From contig BJOX01000183.1 of assembly GCA_009731375.1 (NCBI GenBank), positions 602,531 through 666,530 on the forward strand: DNA of 64,000 nucleotides. The letters are read 5' to 3'. The position numbers and the translations under genes were made by a program. Of this stretch, positions 43,215 through 54,162 are shown in pieces; position 1 is the stretch's first letter; each line of letters begins with the position of its first letter. The stretch comes from Paulinella micropora. Taxonomy: Eukaryota > Cercozoa > Imbricatea > Euglyphida. The notes beneath the pieces were generated by a model. That model did not search any database. It was not told where the DNA came from and saw only the letters and a program-made list of their open reading frames with translations.

Positions 43215-46200
43215 TTGAAAAAACGACTGCTCGTATTTCTGCCAATTGATTTGCTTGGTCTTGTAGTATATTAAGTAAAAGTTTATTTTCTTTTTCTAAA
43301 TTAACTACCTTTTCTGATAATTGTTGAACCGCTTTAATTAACGGGGGGCGATAAACTCGGAATGAATAACCTATACCATAACCAACATCACCACTATCAA
43401 TACATTTAACATCTTCTGGATTAACACTCACACCTTTCAATTCGCATTCCTTTCTTTGCTTTGGACACGGAACCATAATTGTTTCTTTTATAAAACCACC
43501 AAAATCTAGCATATCCATTTCTGTTAGTATTTCTTCAAATTCCTGTGCTATTAAGCCAGTCCTACATTTCTTGTTGTCATCAATCATACGATAGCAAACT
43601 GGATTTAACTTATTAATAAAATCTAAGCCTAAGCATTCCTTTATATCTTCTTTTTTTCTCCTGTCTGAATATTGAATTGGATTAGACAATACCCATAATT
43701 GTCCATCGCTTGCTTTCAAAGACATTAAAGCAGTATTTGAACTATTCTCCCATATGAACCCACTCGTTGAAGAATTATTCACTCTAAATCTAATAGCATA
43801 AGAAGTTAATCCTCCGCCTACTCCTCCTGCTGGTGCTGTTCCTCCACTTAGCTCCAGACTGAGACATATAAATCCCCCATGCTGAATCAGCAGTATCCCA
43901 AATAAATATTCCTCTCGCATTCGTCCCGTCTGTCTGTCCTTGAATTCCTATTTTCGCTCCATTAGTAGTTGTGGTCGTTAGCAACCCAGAATATGTAATC
44001 CCCGCATTTGCCGTTAGTAAGCCACTTGTTGTTAATGTGGTTGTTGATATACCCGCATTTGCCGTTATTAATCCACTCGCGGTTGCCGTTGTTGTTGATA
44101 TACCCGCACTAGCCGTTATCAATCCTTTTGTCCATAAAGTTCCGTTTGCCCCATTTAATGATATTAACAATTGCTCATTAGAATTTTCCCACACAAAACC
44201 ATCCGCCGAAGCAAAACCAGACCTAAATCTTATAGCAAAGCCTGAAATATCGTTGCCTGCAACCGCAGACCCTCCAGATAGACTTTTACCTGCCCCTGGT
44301 TGAGCCATATAAATTCCCCATCCTGCGTTGTCTGTATCCCACAGAAATATACCTTGTCCATTTCCTCCATCTACTTTATTTTGAATAGATAACTTGCAAC
44401 CGCCATCTGCTGTTAATAATCCGCTCGCCGTTAATGTTTTAGTCATGCCAGCAGTTGCCGTTAATGTAGTTCCCGTTATTGTTCCGCCATTTGTTATGTT
44501 GTTTGAATTCATATCCAAAGCACCATAAAACCGCATACCGCCAGCATTGTTAAAACGGACAATGTCAGACGAAGCACTTTTATTATCCAAAAGTTTTGAA
44601 ATATAAAGACCTGCTCCTTTTGCATCAAATGCTACATTCGTAAATACATAACCTCGTTGGTTCGCGGTTCCGCTTGTAGCAGTATTTAGAGTAAATAAGA
44701 AATATTGATAATCACCTGATGTCTGTGAAAAGAATATATCTCCTCCATTTTGGTTTAATATCCGCGCTCCATTATATGTTACATTTCCACCATTAGTGAT
44801 AGTTTGATTATTAAAATCGGCGTTGTTTGTTAAAGTTAGATATTTTATCGTAGTGCTCGCCCCATTAAATGTTTTACTTCCTGCTATGGTTTGGTCTGTN
44901 NNNNNNNNNTTTCCTGTTATGGTTTGGTCTGTTGTTAGTTTCACACAATTGTCATCCAGATATTGCCTATTTACCGCTTCATTCGCATTTTGTGGTGCTC
45001 CTAGATTAACAATCCGACTACTATTACAATCTAATCCAGTAGCATTGAACCACGAAACAATCGTCCCATCAATAGTAAAACTTATTTTTTTCGCAGAAAT
45101 TTCAAAGTTGTAATATGTTGCAGTTTTCATATCCAAACTAGCAATTGACCCGATATTGCTTGTAGAATTGAAAACGATGAATGTGTCTTTTGTTGTTGAA
45201 TTGATTGAATTTCCAGTTATTTCAACACCACTGCTATATGTCTTAATTCCTGCTATGGTTTGGTTTCCTGTTAGTTTCACATTTTGCCCGTCTAATGTAT
45301 CCACATAACTTTTGTTTGCTCCGTCCGTTGTTGCTGATGGTGTGGCTAAGTTTGTTATTTTGTTGTTATTCAAACTTAATCTTGTTCCAGTTGCGGTTGT
45401 AATTAAAGTATTACCTGAATATAACTCTACATACGAACCAGTTATTTGTATCGGATACCAAGTCGCTGTTGCTGTTTTTTGTGCTGCAATCATTCCTATT
45501 TTTGTATCAAAGGCTATGCCAATACCATCAAAAGTAGTAGGATTGGACGAACCACTTACTTCTAAAGTTGATGTAAATTTTTTATTCCCTGCTCTGGTTT
45601 GGTCTCCTGTTAGTTTAACCACCGAAGTATCAAGAACTGAAACATCCACACCATCAACAAGATTAACATTTGTTATGCTTTGGCTTTTCATATCAATCCC
45701 CGCACTCACATTTATCATACTGCTAAATGTTTTAATTCCTCCTATGGTTTGGTCTCCTGTTAGTTTAACCACGGAAGTATCAAGAACAGAAACATCAACG
45801 CCATCAACCAAATTAACATTCGTTATGCTTTGCCCTCCCATATTTAATCCCGCATTTGCCGTTATTAATCCACTCACCGTTATTGCTTTTGTTGTTAATA
45901 AACCTGCTGTGTCAATTTCCAGAGCGGTGTCCCATGGAACAACATCCCCAATGGTACTCCCAATACCATACAAAATTCTACATTTATCGTTAACTTTCGC
46001 GAACGCAAAACTTGAAGTCGCATAACTAGATTCCCATCCGTTAGAATCCATATAAGCATCAAAGGCCATACTTACACTACCATGCCCTAAATTGACTAGC
46101 GAAAAAGTAGGATAATTGTCTTGTGATGTAATTGCTTGCATATGCGCACCACCAGTTCGGTCGCCATAATTACCATACAATTCCAATCCACCAGTAGCAC

Positions 46201-46837
46201 CATTTCCCTTTGTTGCTCTACCTATGATTATCGGTTTCCCATACCATGTTGATATTTTATCCACGAAATCCTTATTCCCCGTTATTGTTTGGTCTCCTGT
46301 TAGTTTAACCACCGAAGTATCAAGAACAGAAACATCAACACCATCAACAAGATTAACATTTGTTATGCTTTGCCCTCCCATATTTAATGTTCCCGTCATA
46401 TTGAAAGCACCATCTAATCTCAGAAAGGGTGATGTCGTATTTCTCCATGGCCCTGTGCTATAAATAAGCAATTGATTGCTGTTGGGTGTGCCCGTTATGA
46501 CTACATCCGTTAATTTATCTAACTCAAAGTCGCTTATATAACTTGAGGTTAATGTAGCAAATGAAGTATTGCCCAACCCATCTGTTTTTAATACTTGATT
46601 TGCCTTGCCGTCTGCTATTGGTAGGTCATATTCATTATTAATTTAGACATAGCCTGTATCAGATATCAACAAAGAGGAGTTATTATTTCGCGACGATATT
46701 GTTATGTCATCTGTCCTTGCTTGTATTGAGTTTGCTTCAATATGATCGCCGAATAATACTCCATCAATTTCTAAATTCTCATCCACTATGACAGAGCCGT
46801 AAAAATGATATATCTATGGATTGCCCAAATGGTTCAT
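43204..46837 (-). pseudogene. Virion fibre, S74-chaperone type (block C)
   Basis: About 1200 codons. N-terminus from ATG 46837 reads in two frames, FGQSIDISF then GSVIVDENLEIDGVLFGDHI, with an in-frame TAA near 46645. Then a long shaft of repeats: VDGVDVSVLDTSVVKLTGDQ units at least four times, GLITANAGI units, and strand-rich tip domains. The C-terminal S74 chaperone is YSDRRKKEDIKE, CRTGLIAQEFEEIL, followed by the same coiled coil as fibres A and B (KVVNLEKENKLLLNILQDQ). No NLYYT repeats and no discoidin-like domain. A gap of 10 N lies at 44900 and a frameshift at about 43830. Receptor-binding protein by family knowledge. Confidence 0.8.
44900..44909. other. Assembly gap (10 N) in fibre repeats
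   Basis: Both sides carry the same repeat words (ATGGTTTGGTCTGT), so the number of repeats is not resolved. Confidence 0.95.
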
Positions 46838-46885
46838 ATTTTAATAGAATTATTTTATATCGTAGAATATATAGTTAAAAAAAAT

Positions 46886-47515
46886 ATGAATATATTCGGC
46901 CGATCGCAAGAACAGCAGTCAATAGATACTAAAACTATTGCAATCACTGCTACCCCGACATTAACAAGAAACATTCAAAATGCGTATGTTGGTCTTGATC
47001 TTAGGTCGTGGATGGAAAGTTCCACATTCACTACTCTTTGCACGGGCGGTTATGGTAGCAAAACAATATCTAATTTAGGATATGGTTATTTCATTAAAGT
47101 TGCTTTTCGCGGGTCTTTGAATTTGCCCGCCCCGACTGGAATAGGAACTTTTCAGTTTTGGTTTCATAAAACGGACGGAACAAATGTTGATGACTTTTAC
47201 AGCGAAGTGCTAAATTATACAACCGCCATTGAGTATAAGTCTTTTGATTGTATATGGCTAATTCAAAGATACGGAGTCCAAATGAAAATGATATGGTTAA
47301 TGACTTATCCAAATCCCGCGGACACCACCAATAATACAACAATACGAATTTCTGGAAATACGACTAATGAGGTTTTATTAACATATGCGACAGATGCTCC
47401 AATAACATTGGAAGTATATTCTAAAACGGCATCTGCGGATTATGTATCTTTTAAACCATCATATTTTAATATTGATGTGATGAGAGACATAGCACTAACC
47501 GCCGCTTACACATGA
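46886..47515 (+). CDS. Second beta-rich surface protein (block C)
   Basis: Intact, 209 residues from ATG 46886: MNIFGRSQEQQSIDTKTIAI, then GYGSKTISNLGYGYFIKVAF and a strand-rich remainder. The start resembles the spike-like protein at 33468 and the fibre at 46837, from which it diverges with 48 bp between starts. Family unknown. Stop overlaps the convergent gene by 10 bp. Confidence 0.5.
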   Translation: MNIFGRSQEQQSIDTKTIAITATPTLTRNIQNAYVGLDLRSWMESSTFTTLCTGGYGSKTISNLGYGYFIKVAFRGSLNLPAPTGIGTFQFWFHKTDGTNVDDFYSEVLNYTTAIEYKSFDCIWLIQRYGVQMKMIWLMTYPNPADTTNNTTIRISGNTTNEVLLTYATDAPITLEVYSKTASADYVSFKPSYFNIDVMRDIALTAAYT

Positions 47516-48147
47516 AACCTGTCATACATATCTTTTAATGTCGTGAGTTTGCCCTCGTGTTGAGATAAGACATCGCGAAAAAACGTCTTATAATCTAACT
47601 TACCATATTTAAGAATAGGGCGTTGGTCTGGTGGTATATGTCCGTATCTACTCTCGTGCCATTTCTTCATATCCTCTTGTAATATGGTGCGGTCTTCCAC
47701 TTTCATATACAAGAAGTTAAACGGGTCTTTTGATACTTTCAAATGTGCCGTTATTATTTCATAGCAACTATATCCGTTCTCGGGCGGATTTCGCTTTGCT
47801 TTAATCGGTGTTTTCTTCTCGTTTGGCGGTGTGGATGCTTCTAGAACTGATAATTCTTTTTTCGCCAGTTCTTCTCCCACATTCGTTTTTATTTTGGTGA
47901 TACCAGTCTCCTTCAAATCACTTTCTTTAAAAGGTGTAAATTCTTCTGGTTCAAAGAATTTTTTCATCGTATCGGAAGAAGGCAATACAACTTCAACATC
48001 ATCACTCTGTTGATTTTGTTTGGGTTGGTATTTTTCATAAAATGCGACGATATCAGGTTTAAGTGATTTGCTTGTTGGTAGTTTTATGTCGCTACTTAAA
48101 TGAGTCCCTTTGGCGATTTCGTCCAAATAATTTTGCTTTGTGCTCAT
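47506..48147 (-). CDS. Hypothetical protein
   Basis: Intact, 213 residues. MSTKQNYLDEIAKGTHLSS, an acidic/charged first half and a compact C-terminal part (GYSCYEIITAHLKVSKDPF, MKKWHESRYGHIPPDQRPIL, FFRDVLSQHEGKL). No motif recognised. A T-tract and ATTATATAGAAC precede its ATG, like other late-type genes here. Confidence 0.5.
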   Translation of the reverse strand: MSTKQNYLDEIAKGTHLSSDIKLPTSKSLKPDIVAFYEKYQPKQNQQSDDVEVVLPSSDTMKKFFEPEEFTPFKESDLKETGITKIKTNVGEELAKKELSVLEASTPPNEKKTPIKAKRNPPENGYSCYEIITAHLKVSKDPFNFLYMKVEDRTILQEDMKKWHESRYGHIPPDQRPILKYGKLDYKTFFRDVLSQHEGKLTTLKDMYDRFHV

Positions 48148-48187
48148 GTTCTATATAATAGAGGAAAAAAAATCCACACTTTAATTT

Positions 48188-48741
48188 TTATTCTTTATCA
48201 GTGTCGTCGGTATTAAAACTCCATTCTTGATCACCATAAATTGTTCGCCATGTGTTCTGGCATTCTTCCAGAGACGGCAATTCTATATGTCTCGCTCTCG
48301 TGCCGTTTCTCCTCCTCGGTTGTGATATATTCTCATTACTCCATTTTCTCTACCAAAGAAGAAACCATCTGTAAAAGCACTATCACCTAGTCCATAAAGC
48401 GGTAAATCTTACACACACTCCCATCCCAGCACGATATTTAATTCTTTTTTTTGATTGTATATATCCGCTAGCCCCTACCACGGCAGTTGTTGATAGACTA
48501 GCCATTGAATTCTTCATTTCAATAGTAGAATTAACGACAGCACTATCCCATTTAGCAGAATTTACATTATACATAATGTCTCTTAAATAATCGGCATATA
48601 TTGCGCTGTGGATATTTCACCGAATGCTGTTAAGTTGTCTTCTGTCAATTTTGTTTTTAGTTCACCATAAGTTCCACATTTCAAATTAACAAAATTCCCT
48701 CCATCATCTTGTGCGATTAAATTTCTCTGGTGGGTCGTCAT
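48188..48741 (-). pseudogene. Beta-rich surface (spike-like) protein (copy B), truncated
   Basis: Starts MTTHQRNLIAQ as in copy A, then AFGEISTA, in a shifted frame ADYLRDIMYNVNSAKWDS, and YRAGMGVCVRFTALW. Soon after that the similarity to copy A ends, and the frame runs to a short unrelated end (CQNTWRTIYGDQEW, stop at 48188). At least three frameshifts. The junction of blocks B and C lies at or near this gene. Upstream is a (TA)10 run at 48745-48764. Confidence 0.5.
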
Positions 48742-48871
48742 TGTTTATATATATATATATATATGAAACAAAAAATAATTTTCTTTTTTATTTTATTTTT
48801 CTTTTTTCTAACATCCATTCAAGTTTTAGAATAAGCGAGAATGCGAAGCATGAAGCGCAATTCTAAAATAT

Positions 48872-50420
48872 CTAACTCATCAAAATTTCAATTCCCTTAA
48901 CAACAATAGTCCTCTGAAGAATAGCATAAGTATAATAATTCAATTGTACCGCACCCTCCGCACTTCATTCATACATCCGTTCTGTGTCCAAAGACAGACC
49001 CGACACTTCATATCCATCTTCTTCTCTCTTGCCATAAAGTGGGCGGTTGTGGTCCCAGAAATCAACGTGGAAACAGTTATATTTATACACATTAGAGTTC
49101 AAAACGGCAGAGCCCTTAATTTTTCCTTCAAAAGCATATATTCTTCATCGCGATAGCAAGTAATCTTAGCTTGAGCTCGGTTATCGCAATCAAATGCGGT
49201 ATTCGAACTTTCGGTATAATTAAATCCACTCGTGTAAATTCGGCGAATTCTCTCACCTTGAGAGCAGTTCATCTTCAAAACAAATGACTGAGTGCCAGCT
49301 CCAAGATTGGTTTTCCAAGAGATAGGGTATTCAGTCTTGAACGAAAAGCCTTCACCAGCAATCTTTTGTTGAACACCCAAGATAACATTCGGATCAGTTT
49401 CAACAGCAAGAAATAAGTTAAGATTAGTAATATTTGCGGGCTGTGCGGTGGCAGTCGCTCCTGCTCCAACCCTATTAGCATCAGTTCCATAAAATAGTTT
49501 TTTCTGTGTTCCCTCCCACACAATCCTCAAATCAGGAATTTTATTAAAACCGATAGTCTTATCAATTTCAAAAATTGTTCCGAAAAGCATTCCTAGAGGA
49601 ATAGACACATTGATGACAGGAGTATTGGTGTTATCAGCTCCACCTTCAAAATACTTAGCCTCCTCATAAGCAACATCGACAAAACTAGGAGCACCAGTCC
49701 CATCCGCGATGAGTGCATCATTATGACGGCGGGCTGTGATAGAAGGCTGTTGAAAGGTATTCTTTACCTCTCCCTTCAATGTAGTAGTCAAAGCACGAAG
49801 GTTATCTTTGACTGTGTTGATTTTTCCTTCAAGGTCTGTGATTGCAGCATTAACTGCAGCATCGGTATAAGTATTTCCACCTACTGTTGCGATAGCAGTG
49901 TGTGCTGCAACATTTCCAACTACAGCAGTGGTATTACTCAAAGCGAACAAATCATCATAACCATTTGTGAGCACAGCCACCGTAGTTGGAACATTACACT
50001 TTTGAAGCAAAGGGCCATAACCAGACCCAGCCCCGTGGTTTTCCAAAGCCATAAATCTATCATAGGACATCTCAGGCTTCCAAATCATCTTAGTGTAATT
50101 ACCCACGTGTTGAAGATTACACAATACTGACCGCTTCGGCTTCGCAGTTCAATTGTTTTAATCATTAACAGGCAGTCCATAACAATTCGGTTGTATCTTC
50201 CAGCACCACCACCAGCATTTGGTGTGTAGGTAAATCGCAACACAGACCTCGCAAGGTTCAAAGGACGAGTAGGAATTTCAAAAGTTGTTTCAATTCCTCC
50301 AACAGTGCTAATTGGCACAGTCGCAAGACTTTCGCGGGCAGTAAGTTTGTTAAGTGAATACTTTCCGCAAATGAGTTCGCTTTGGCTATGATTAAGTTCT
50401 CTTCCGTATTGGACAGGCAT
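48872..50420 (-). pseudogene. Major capsid protein, first type (copy B)
   Basis: Near full length, about 515 codons. MPVQYGRELNHSQSELICGK, LNKLTARESLA, FEIPTRPLNLARSVLRFTY (first jelly roll), long Ala/Thr-rich insertion around 49800-49950, INVSIPLGMLFGTIFEI, KIPDLRIVWEGTQ, LFLAVETDPNVILGVQQK (second jelly roll), and C-terminal strands GSAVLNSNVYKYNCF, SGLSLDTERMYE. Frameshifts near 50115 and 49110. An in-frame TGA follows MYE at about 48955 and the frame continues to a TAG at 48872. Similar proteins of polinton-like viruses are double-jelly-roll capsid proteins; this one is unrelated in sequence to the block C MCP. Confidence 0.7.
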
Positions 50421-50499
50421 TTTTGTTGTGTTTTTGAAGTAGTATAAGTTGATTAATTCACCAGAATATATTAATACGAAAAAAAAAATTCTAAATTAA

Positions 50500-51312
50500 T
50501 TATCTAACCTTTAACAAATTGAAGAATGAAGTAAATAAATTAAAATAATTAGTTTCACGATAAACCAATAAAGTCATAACGATACCCAAACGATTAAGAT
50601 TAATCGCTTGGTAGTTTTCGTCCATCAAGTAAAACCTGAATACATTATTTGAACTTGCAGATAATGTTTTCCCGTATTCAGACCCGCTTCCATCATAGAT
50701 AACAGATCCAAAAGGAATTTCGTTGGCAGTGTATATTTCTTGAAGCACGTCATTATCACCTTCATTCACCAAATCAGATTGAAGATACAGAGTTTTTTCT
50801 CCAGTTAGAATAATTACATTTGGTGATTTAACAAAATCATTAGCTAAGAAATATGTTGAGTTTCTATTAAACCCCATAACCTCGTGAATACGTGTATCAC
50901 CATCAAATATAAACCGCGGTTGAATTCCTTTATTTTCTGACACATTGAATGTTAATTTTCCATCATCTGGGTCTATGTTGGTATTATTACTGGATACCAC
51001 ATAAGTATCATTATTTGGGCTGTCTGCGGTTAGCACCTCTGCCAGTTTATTTTTTAAGTTGTTCATTGTGTAGTTGCCCTCAGGTATCGTAATTAAAGCC
51101 TCATATCCGTCTTCGGATAATGTAAAAGTATTATATGGTGAAGCCACAGAGTAATACGATTTCGGCACATAAATCTGTAATATTTTGCAGTGTGTGGGAT
51201 TGTCTAGTCCCTTCATATTGACTTCGTGTGTAAAGTCGCTGTCTGTGCCAGTTATCCTATTTTTGCTATTTATGTAATAGATACCCGAACTTCTTCCACC
51301 CTTATAGTCCAT
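50500..51312 (-). CDS. Penton-like minor capsid protein (copy B)
   Basis: Intact, 270 residues: MDYKGGRSSGIYYINSKNR, IYVPKSYYSVASPYNTFTL, ITIPEGNYTMNNLKNKLAEV, and a C-terminus ETNYFNLFTSFFNLLKVR. About 70-75% identical to copy A (7685-8500). Preceded by a TATATAATATACA box before ATG 51312. With the copy A protein it is one of the few unbroken capsid genes, so it may still be under selection or simply lucky. Confidence 0.65.
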   Translation of the reverse strand: MDYKGGRSSGIYYINSKNRITGTDSDFTHEVNMKGLDNPTHCKILQIYVPKSYYSVASPYNTFTLSEDGYEALITIPEGNYTMNNLKNKLAEVLTADSPNNDTYVVSSNNTNIDPDDGKLTFNVSENKGIQPRFIFDGDTRIHEVMGFNRNSTYFLANDFVKSPNVIILTGEKTLYLQSDLVNEGDNDVLQEIYTANEIPFGSVIYDGSGSEYGKTLSASSNNVFRFYLMDENYQAINLNRLGIVMTLLVYRETNYFNLFTSFFNLLKVR

Positions 51313-51368
51313 TGTATATTATATAAATAATATTTTATTTAAAATTCTATGTATATATATGTATAATT

Positions 51369-51841
51369 ATGAGTTTAAGAAAGTGCTCAAGATGCCATTG
51401 TGAGATAAAGGAAGAATATTTTTCAAGAAGCAGAAAGGGTGATTTAAGAAAGTGTTGTAATAATTGTTCAAAAAAATGAATTGTTCAGGCGGAGAACTAA
51501 AAATAATGGAGATATTAAAAGGTTTTAATATTAATTTTCAATGCAACACCACATACGAAGTTAAGGTTAAACATTTATTACAATTGGATTTCATATTACA
51601 ACATAATGAAAAACCAATATTTATTGAATATGATGGAATACAACATTTTGAACCTGTTAGATTTGGTAGAATTTCTAAAGAGAAAGCAGAAAAAGCATTT
51701 GAAAAAACAAAAAAATATGACCAAGTAAAAAATACATATTGTCAAGAAAAAGGATATCATTTACTCCGTATAAAATATGACGAAGATGTAGCATCTAAAT
51801 TAATTAAATGGTTTGATGATATTGGTTTTGAATATCTTTAA
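51369..51841 (+). pseudogene. Vsr/PD-(D/E)XK-like homing endonuclease
   Basis: Plus strand, opposite to its neighbours. Zinc part KCSRCHCEIKEEYFSR, CCNNCSKK; one A-run frameshift near 51475; then LQLDFILQHNEKPIFIEYDG and IQHFEP (core acidic and His residues of EDxHD/Vsr-type nucleases), and a helix plus strand KGYHLLRIKYDED. This is the layout of small homing nucleases common in giant viruses and phages. It sits between protease and penton in B, a place that is empty in A. Its stop codon overlaps the protease stop. Confidence 0.65.
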
Positions 51842-52834
51842 ATAAAGGTGTCAAAACCATACCCATTCTGTGCTTTTAACTTTTCCGCTTCTTCTTCTTT
51901 TAAGTCTGTATAACACTCCTTTCGCCCGCTCCATTAAAAAACGCATAGCAAACCATCCACATGTGTCTGAAGTATCACTCTGCTCTTTTACCTTATTTAC
52001 TTTCATTAATAAATAACTATCTGGATTACTTTTATTTACTAGTCGTTTCATTTGTTGTTGAAAGTCTTCAGTAGGTTCATAAAGTGCTCATGGGTCATAC
52101 ACATCAACTGACCTGTCTTTTTCTAAATCCAAGTAAACGGCTATCTCATGAGACCCTTTTTGATTATGATTATCTAAGTTTATAATAAAAGCATATCGCT
52201 TTCTTTTTTCTGGATTTAGTTTATAGATATCATCGCTCGCTATCGTGCCGAGATACCATCCATATTTTTTCATCATTTCATCTATTTCATTAGTCATTAG
52301 TCCCCGCCCCTCTCCCTGTTGCTCTGGCAGTGGCTCCTCTAAGACTTGCTCTGGCTGTGGCTCCTCTTGCTGTGACTCTGGCTGTGGCTCTGGCTGTGGT
52401 TGCTCCTCTGGCTGTGGCTGTGTGCACTGGTTGCACTGGTTGCTCCGGTTCTTGTTCATTTCTATATTTATTTATAAGAGCATTAACATAATCTTTTTTT
52501 CTCATTGAATGTGTCCATTCTTTTCGTGATAGATATTTTTTAATATTTTCTACGGAAAACACTTTATTAATCAAATCTTTTGATCCATTTCCCGTTTGTA
52601 ATCCCAAATATTCTGCTAGTTTCTTTTTTACTTCTTCCTTTTTTTGTCCTACATCTATTTTATGTTGTATTATTTTTTCTATTATCCGCGTAGATCTTGG
52701 TTAAATCCTTTGACATCGTGGCCTTCTTTTTCAAGTTTTTCCCTTAATGCTTCACCAAGAATTTCAATCGTAAGTTTTTTCTCGATATTACTATTTGTCA
52801 ATCCACTCTTTAACATCGCTTCATATTTCGCCAT
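51838..52834 (-). pseudogene. Adenain/Ulp1-like cysteine protease (copy B)
   Basis: Helical N-terminal part from ATG 52834 (MAKYEAMLKSGLTNSNIEKK), then YLSRKEWTHSMRKKDYVNAL, a low-complexity Pro/Gln/Glu linker (52340-52450) and the protease: TNEIDEMMKKYGWYLG, His in SHEIAVYLDLE, Asp in VDVYDP, Cys in DTCGWFAMRFL. An in-frame TGA follows the VYDP motif, and three or more frameshifts split it. The Trp after the catalytic His in copy A is Glu here. The tail GYGFDTFI matches copy A. Confidence 0.7.
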
Positions 52835-52856
52835 ATCTAATTTATTTCATAAATTT

Positions 52857-53695
52857 TTATTTAAATTTTCTTGCACCGAGTATTTTTTTCATATCGTCTA
52901 TTGTCAGTTTTTGTTCTTGACATTGTTTTATTCTTTCCGCAAGACTTTGTATTTTAGCAGGGTTCCAATCATCTATATCTGCTTTAGTAAAAACTCCAGA
53001 ATTTATGATTAATTTTTTTTCTTCAAATTCTTGATTCGGTTTAATTTTTACCTCTGGTTGCGGTTGTGCCTGTTGTTCCTGTGGCTGTCCCTGCTGTGGT
53101 GGCATAATATATTGATATTGTACTGGTAATAATGCTTGTATCCGAGTTTTTCTGTCTTCTTCATATTTTACATCCTCTATGAGTTTTCTTTCTCTTCTTA
53201 ATGCTCTATCTATTTCTTCCTTTCTTTCATTAATATCCGCCAGTTCTCTTTTATGTTCCCTATCCATTATCTCTTGTTTTTCCTTGGCATCGGCGTCTCC
53301 GCGACGCTCTTGCCTCTTCTTTTCCTCGTCTAAATCCTCCCGCGCCTTTCTTTCTTTTTTCTCTATTGCTTCAATACCCTCATACTTTTCCTTTCTAAGT
53401 TTGTCTAAGTGGTCTTGAATTGCTGTTCTTGTATTCTGCTCAATCTCTGACAGGCTCTGGACTTTTCTTAAGTCCTCCTTCTTTGTTCTTGCTCGCTTAG
53501 TTGTCCGTGGTTTGTCTAGGTATTTCATAAATGTTTAACAATTTGTCATGTGCTTAAATCATTTGACTTTTTACCAAAATTAAGATAATATTTTTTATCC
53601 TTCTGGATAATATATGGCCTCCCGCTTTTATTTCTATAAACCCGCAGTGGACGGACTTTTGCCCTTTTCGCATTCTTAGTCTTAGCGGTCCCCAT
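52857..53695 (-). pseudogene. Long charged coiled-coil protein (copy B)
   Basis: ATG at 53695: KRAKVRPLRVYRNKSGRPYI, YYLNFGKKSNDLST, then an in-frame TGA and a shift before KYLDKPRTTKRARTK. Long coiled coil with basic and acidic heptads follows, then a Gln/Pro linker (PPQQGQPQEQQAQPQPE) and a helical end. The head aligns with the gene at 5721; the C-terminal half is much more diverged. Confidence 0.55.
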
Positions 53696-53740
53696 TATAT
53701 TAATAAAAAATATTTCCGCATAATTTCAAAGAAAATATCT

Positions 53741-54073
53741 TTAGAATTTCAAGGCACCTCGTCCGCTCTGCTTACCATATCCAGGTTTTGCAGCAGTAGA
53801 CCCGATACGAGACGCATATGGAACCCCGACATCGCCAAGTGCATTAGCGGTCTTTGAAATAATCTTGTTATCGCGAAGGAACTTATTAACAGCCATGGCT
53901 GTTTTTCCGACCTTGGCCCAGTTAATCTTTCCTCCTGCCTGTCCCTTACCCTTGCCACCTTGTTTCTTCTTTCGTCCAGTCTCCTTTTTACCTCTTGCCA
54001 TATTTGTGCTTGAGTTAATTGTTCGACTACCGATTGTTGGAATGACTTCAACACGAGTTGTTTTCACTACCAT
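53741..54073 (-). CDS. Small basic Gly-rich virion-type protein (copy B)
   Basis: Unbroken: MVVKTTRVEVIPTIGSRTIN, a Lys/Gly-rich stretch (GRKKKQGGKGKGQAGGK), then KFLRDNKIISKTANALGDVG and the end GYGKQSGRGALKF. I choose the ATG at 54073 because the upstream one would add a Phe-rich leader not in copy A. Strongly basic, so DNA binding inside the virion is a reasonable guess. Confidence 0.55.
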   Translation of the reverse strand: MVVKTTRVEVIPTIGSRTINSSTNMARGKKETGRKKKQGGKGKGQAGGKINWAKVGKTAMAVNKFLRDNKIISKTANALGDVGVPYASRIGSTAAKPGYGKQSGRGALKF

Positions 54074-54162
54074 TACACCATGAAAAAAAAATTTATAAAA
54101 AATCAATAAATTGATTTTTTGCTATAACACAAAAACGAAGTTTGTTTATACAAATCAAATAA

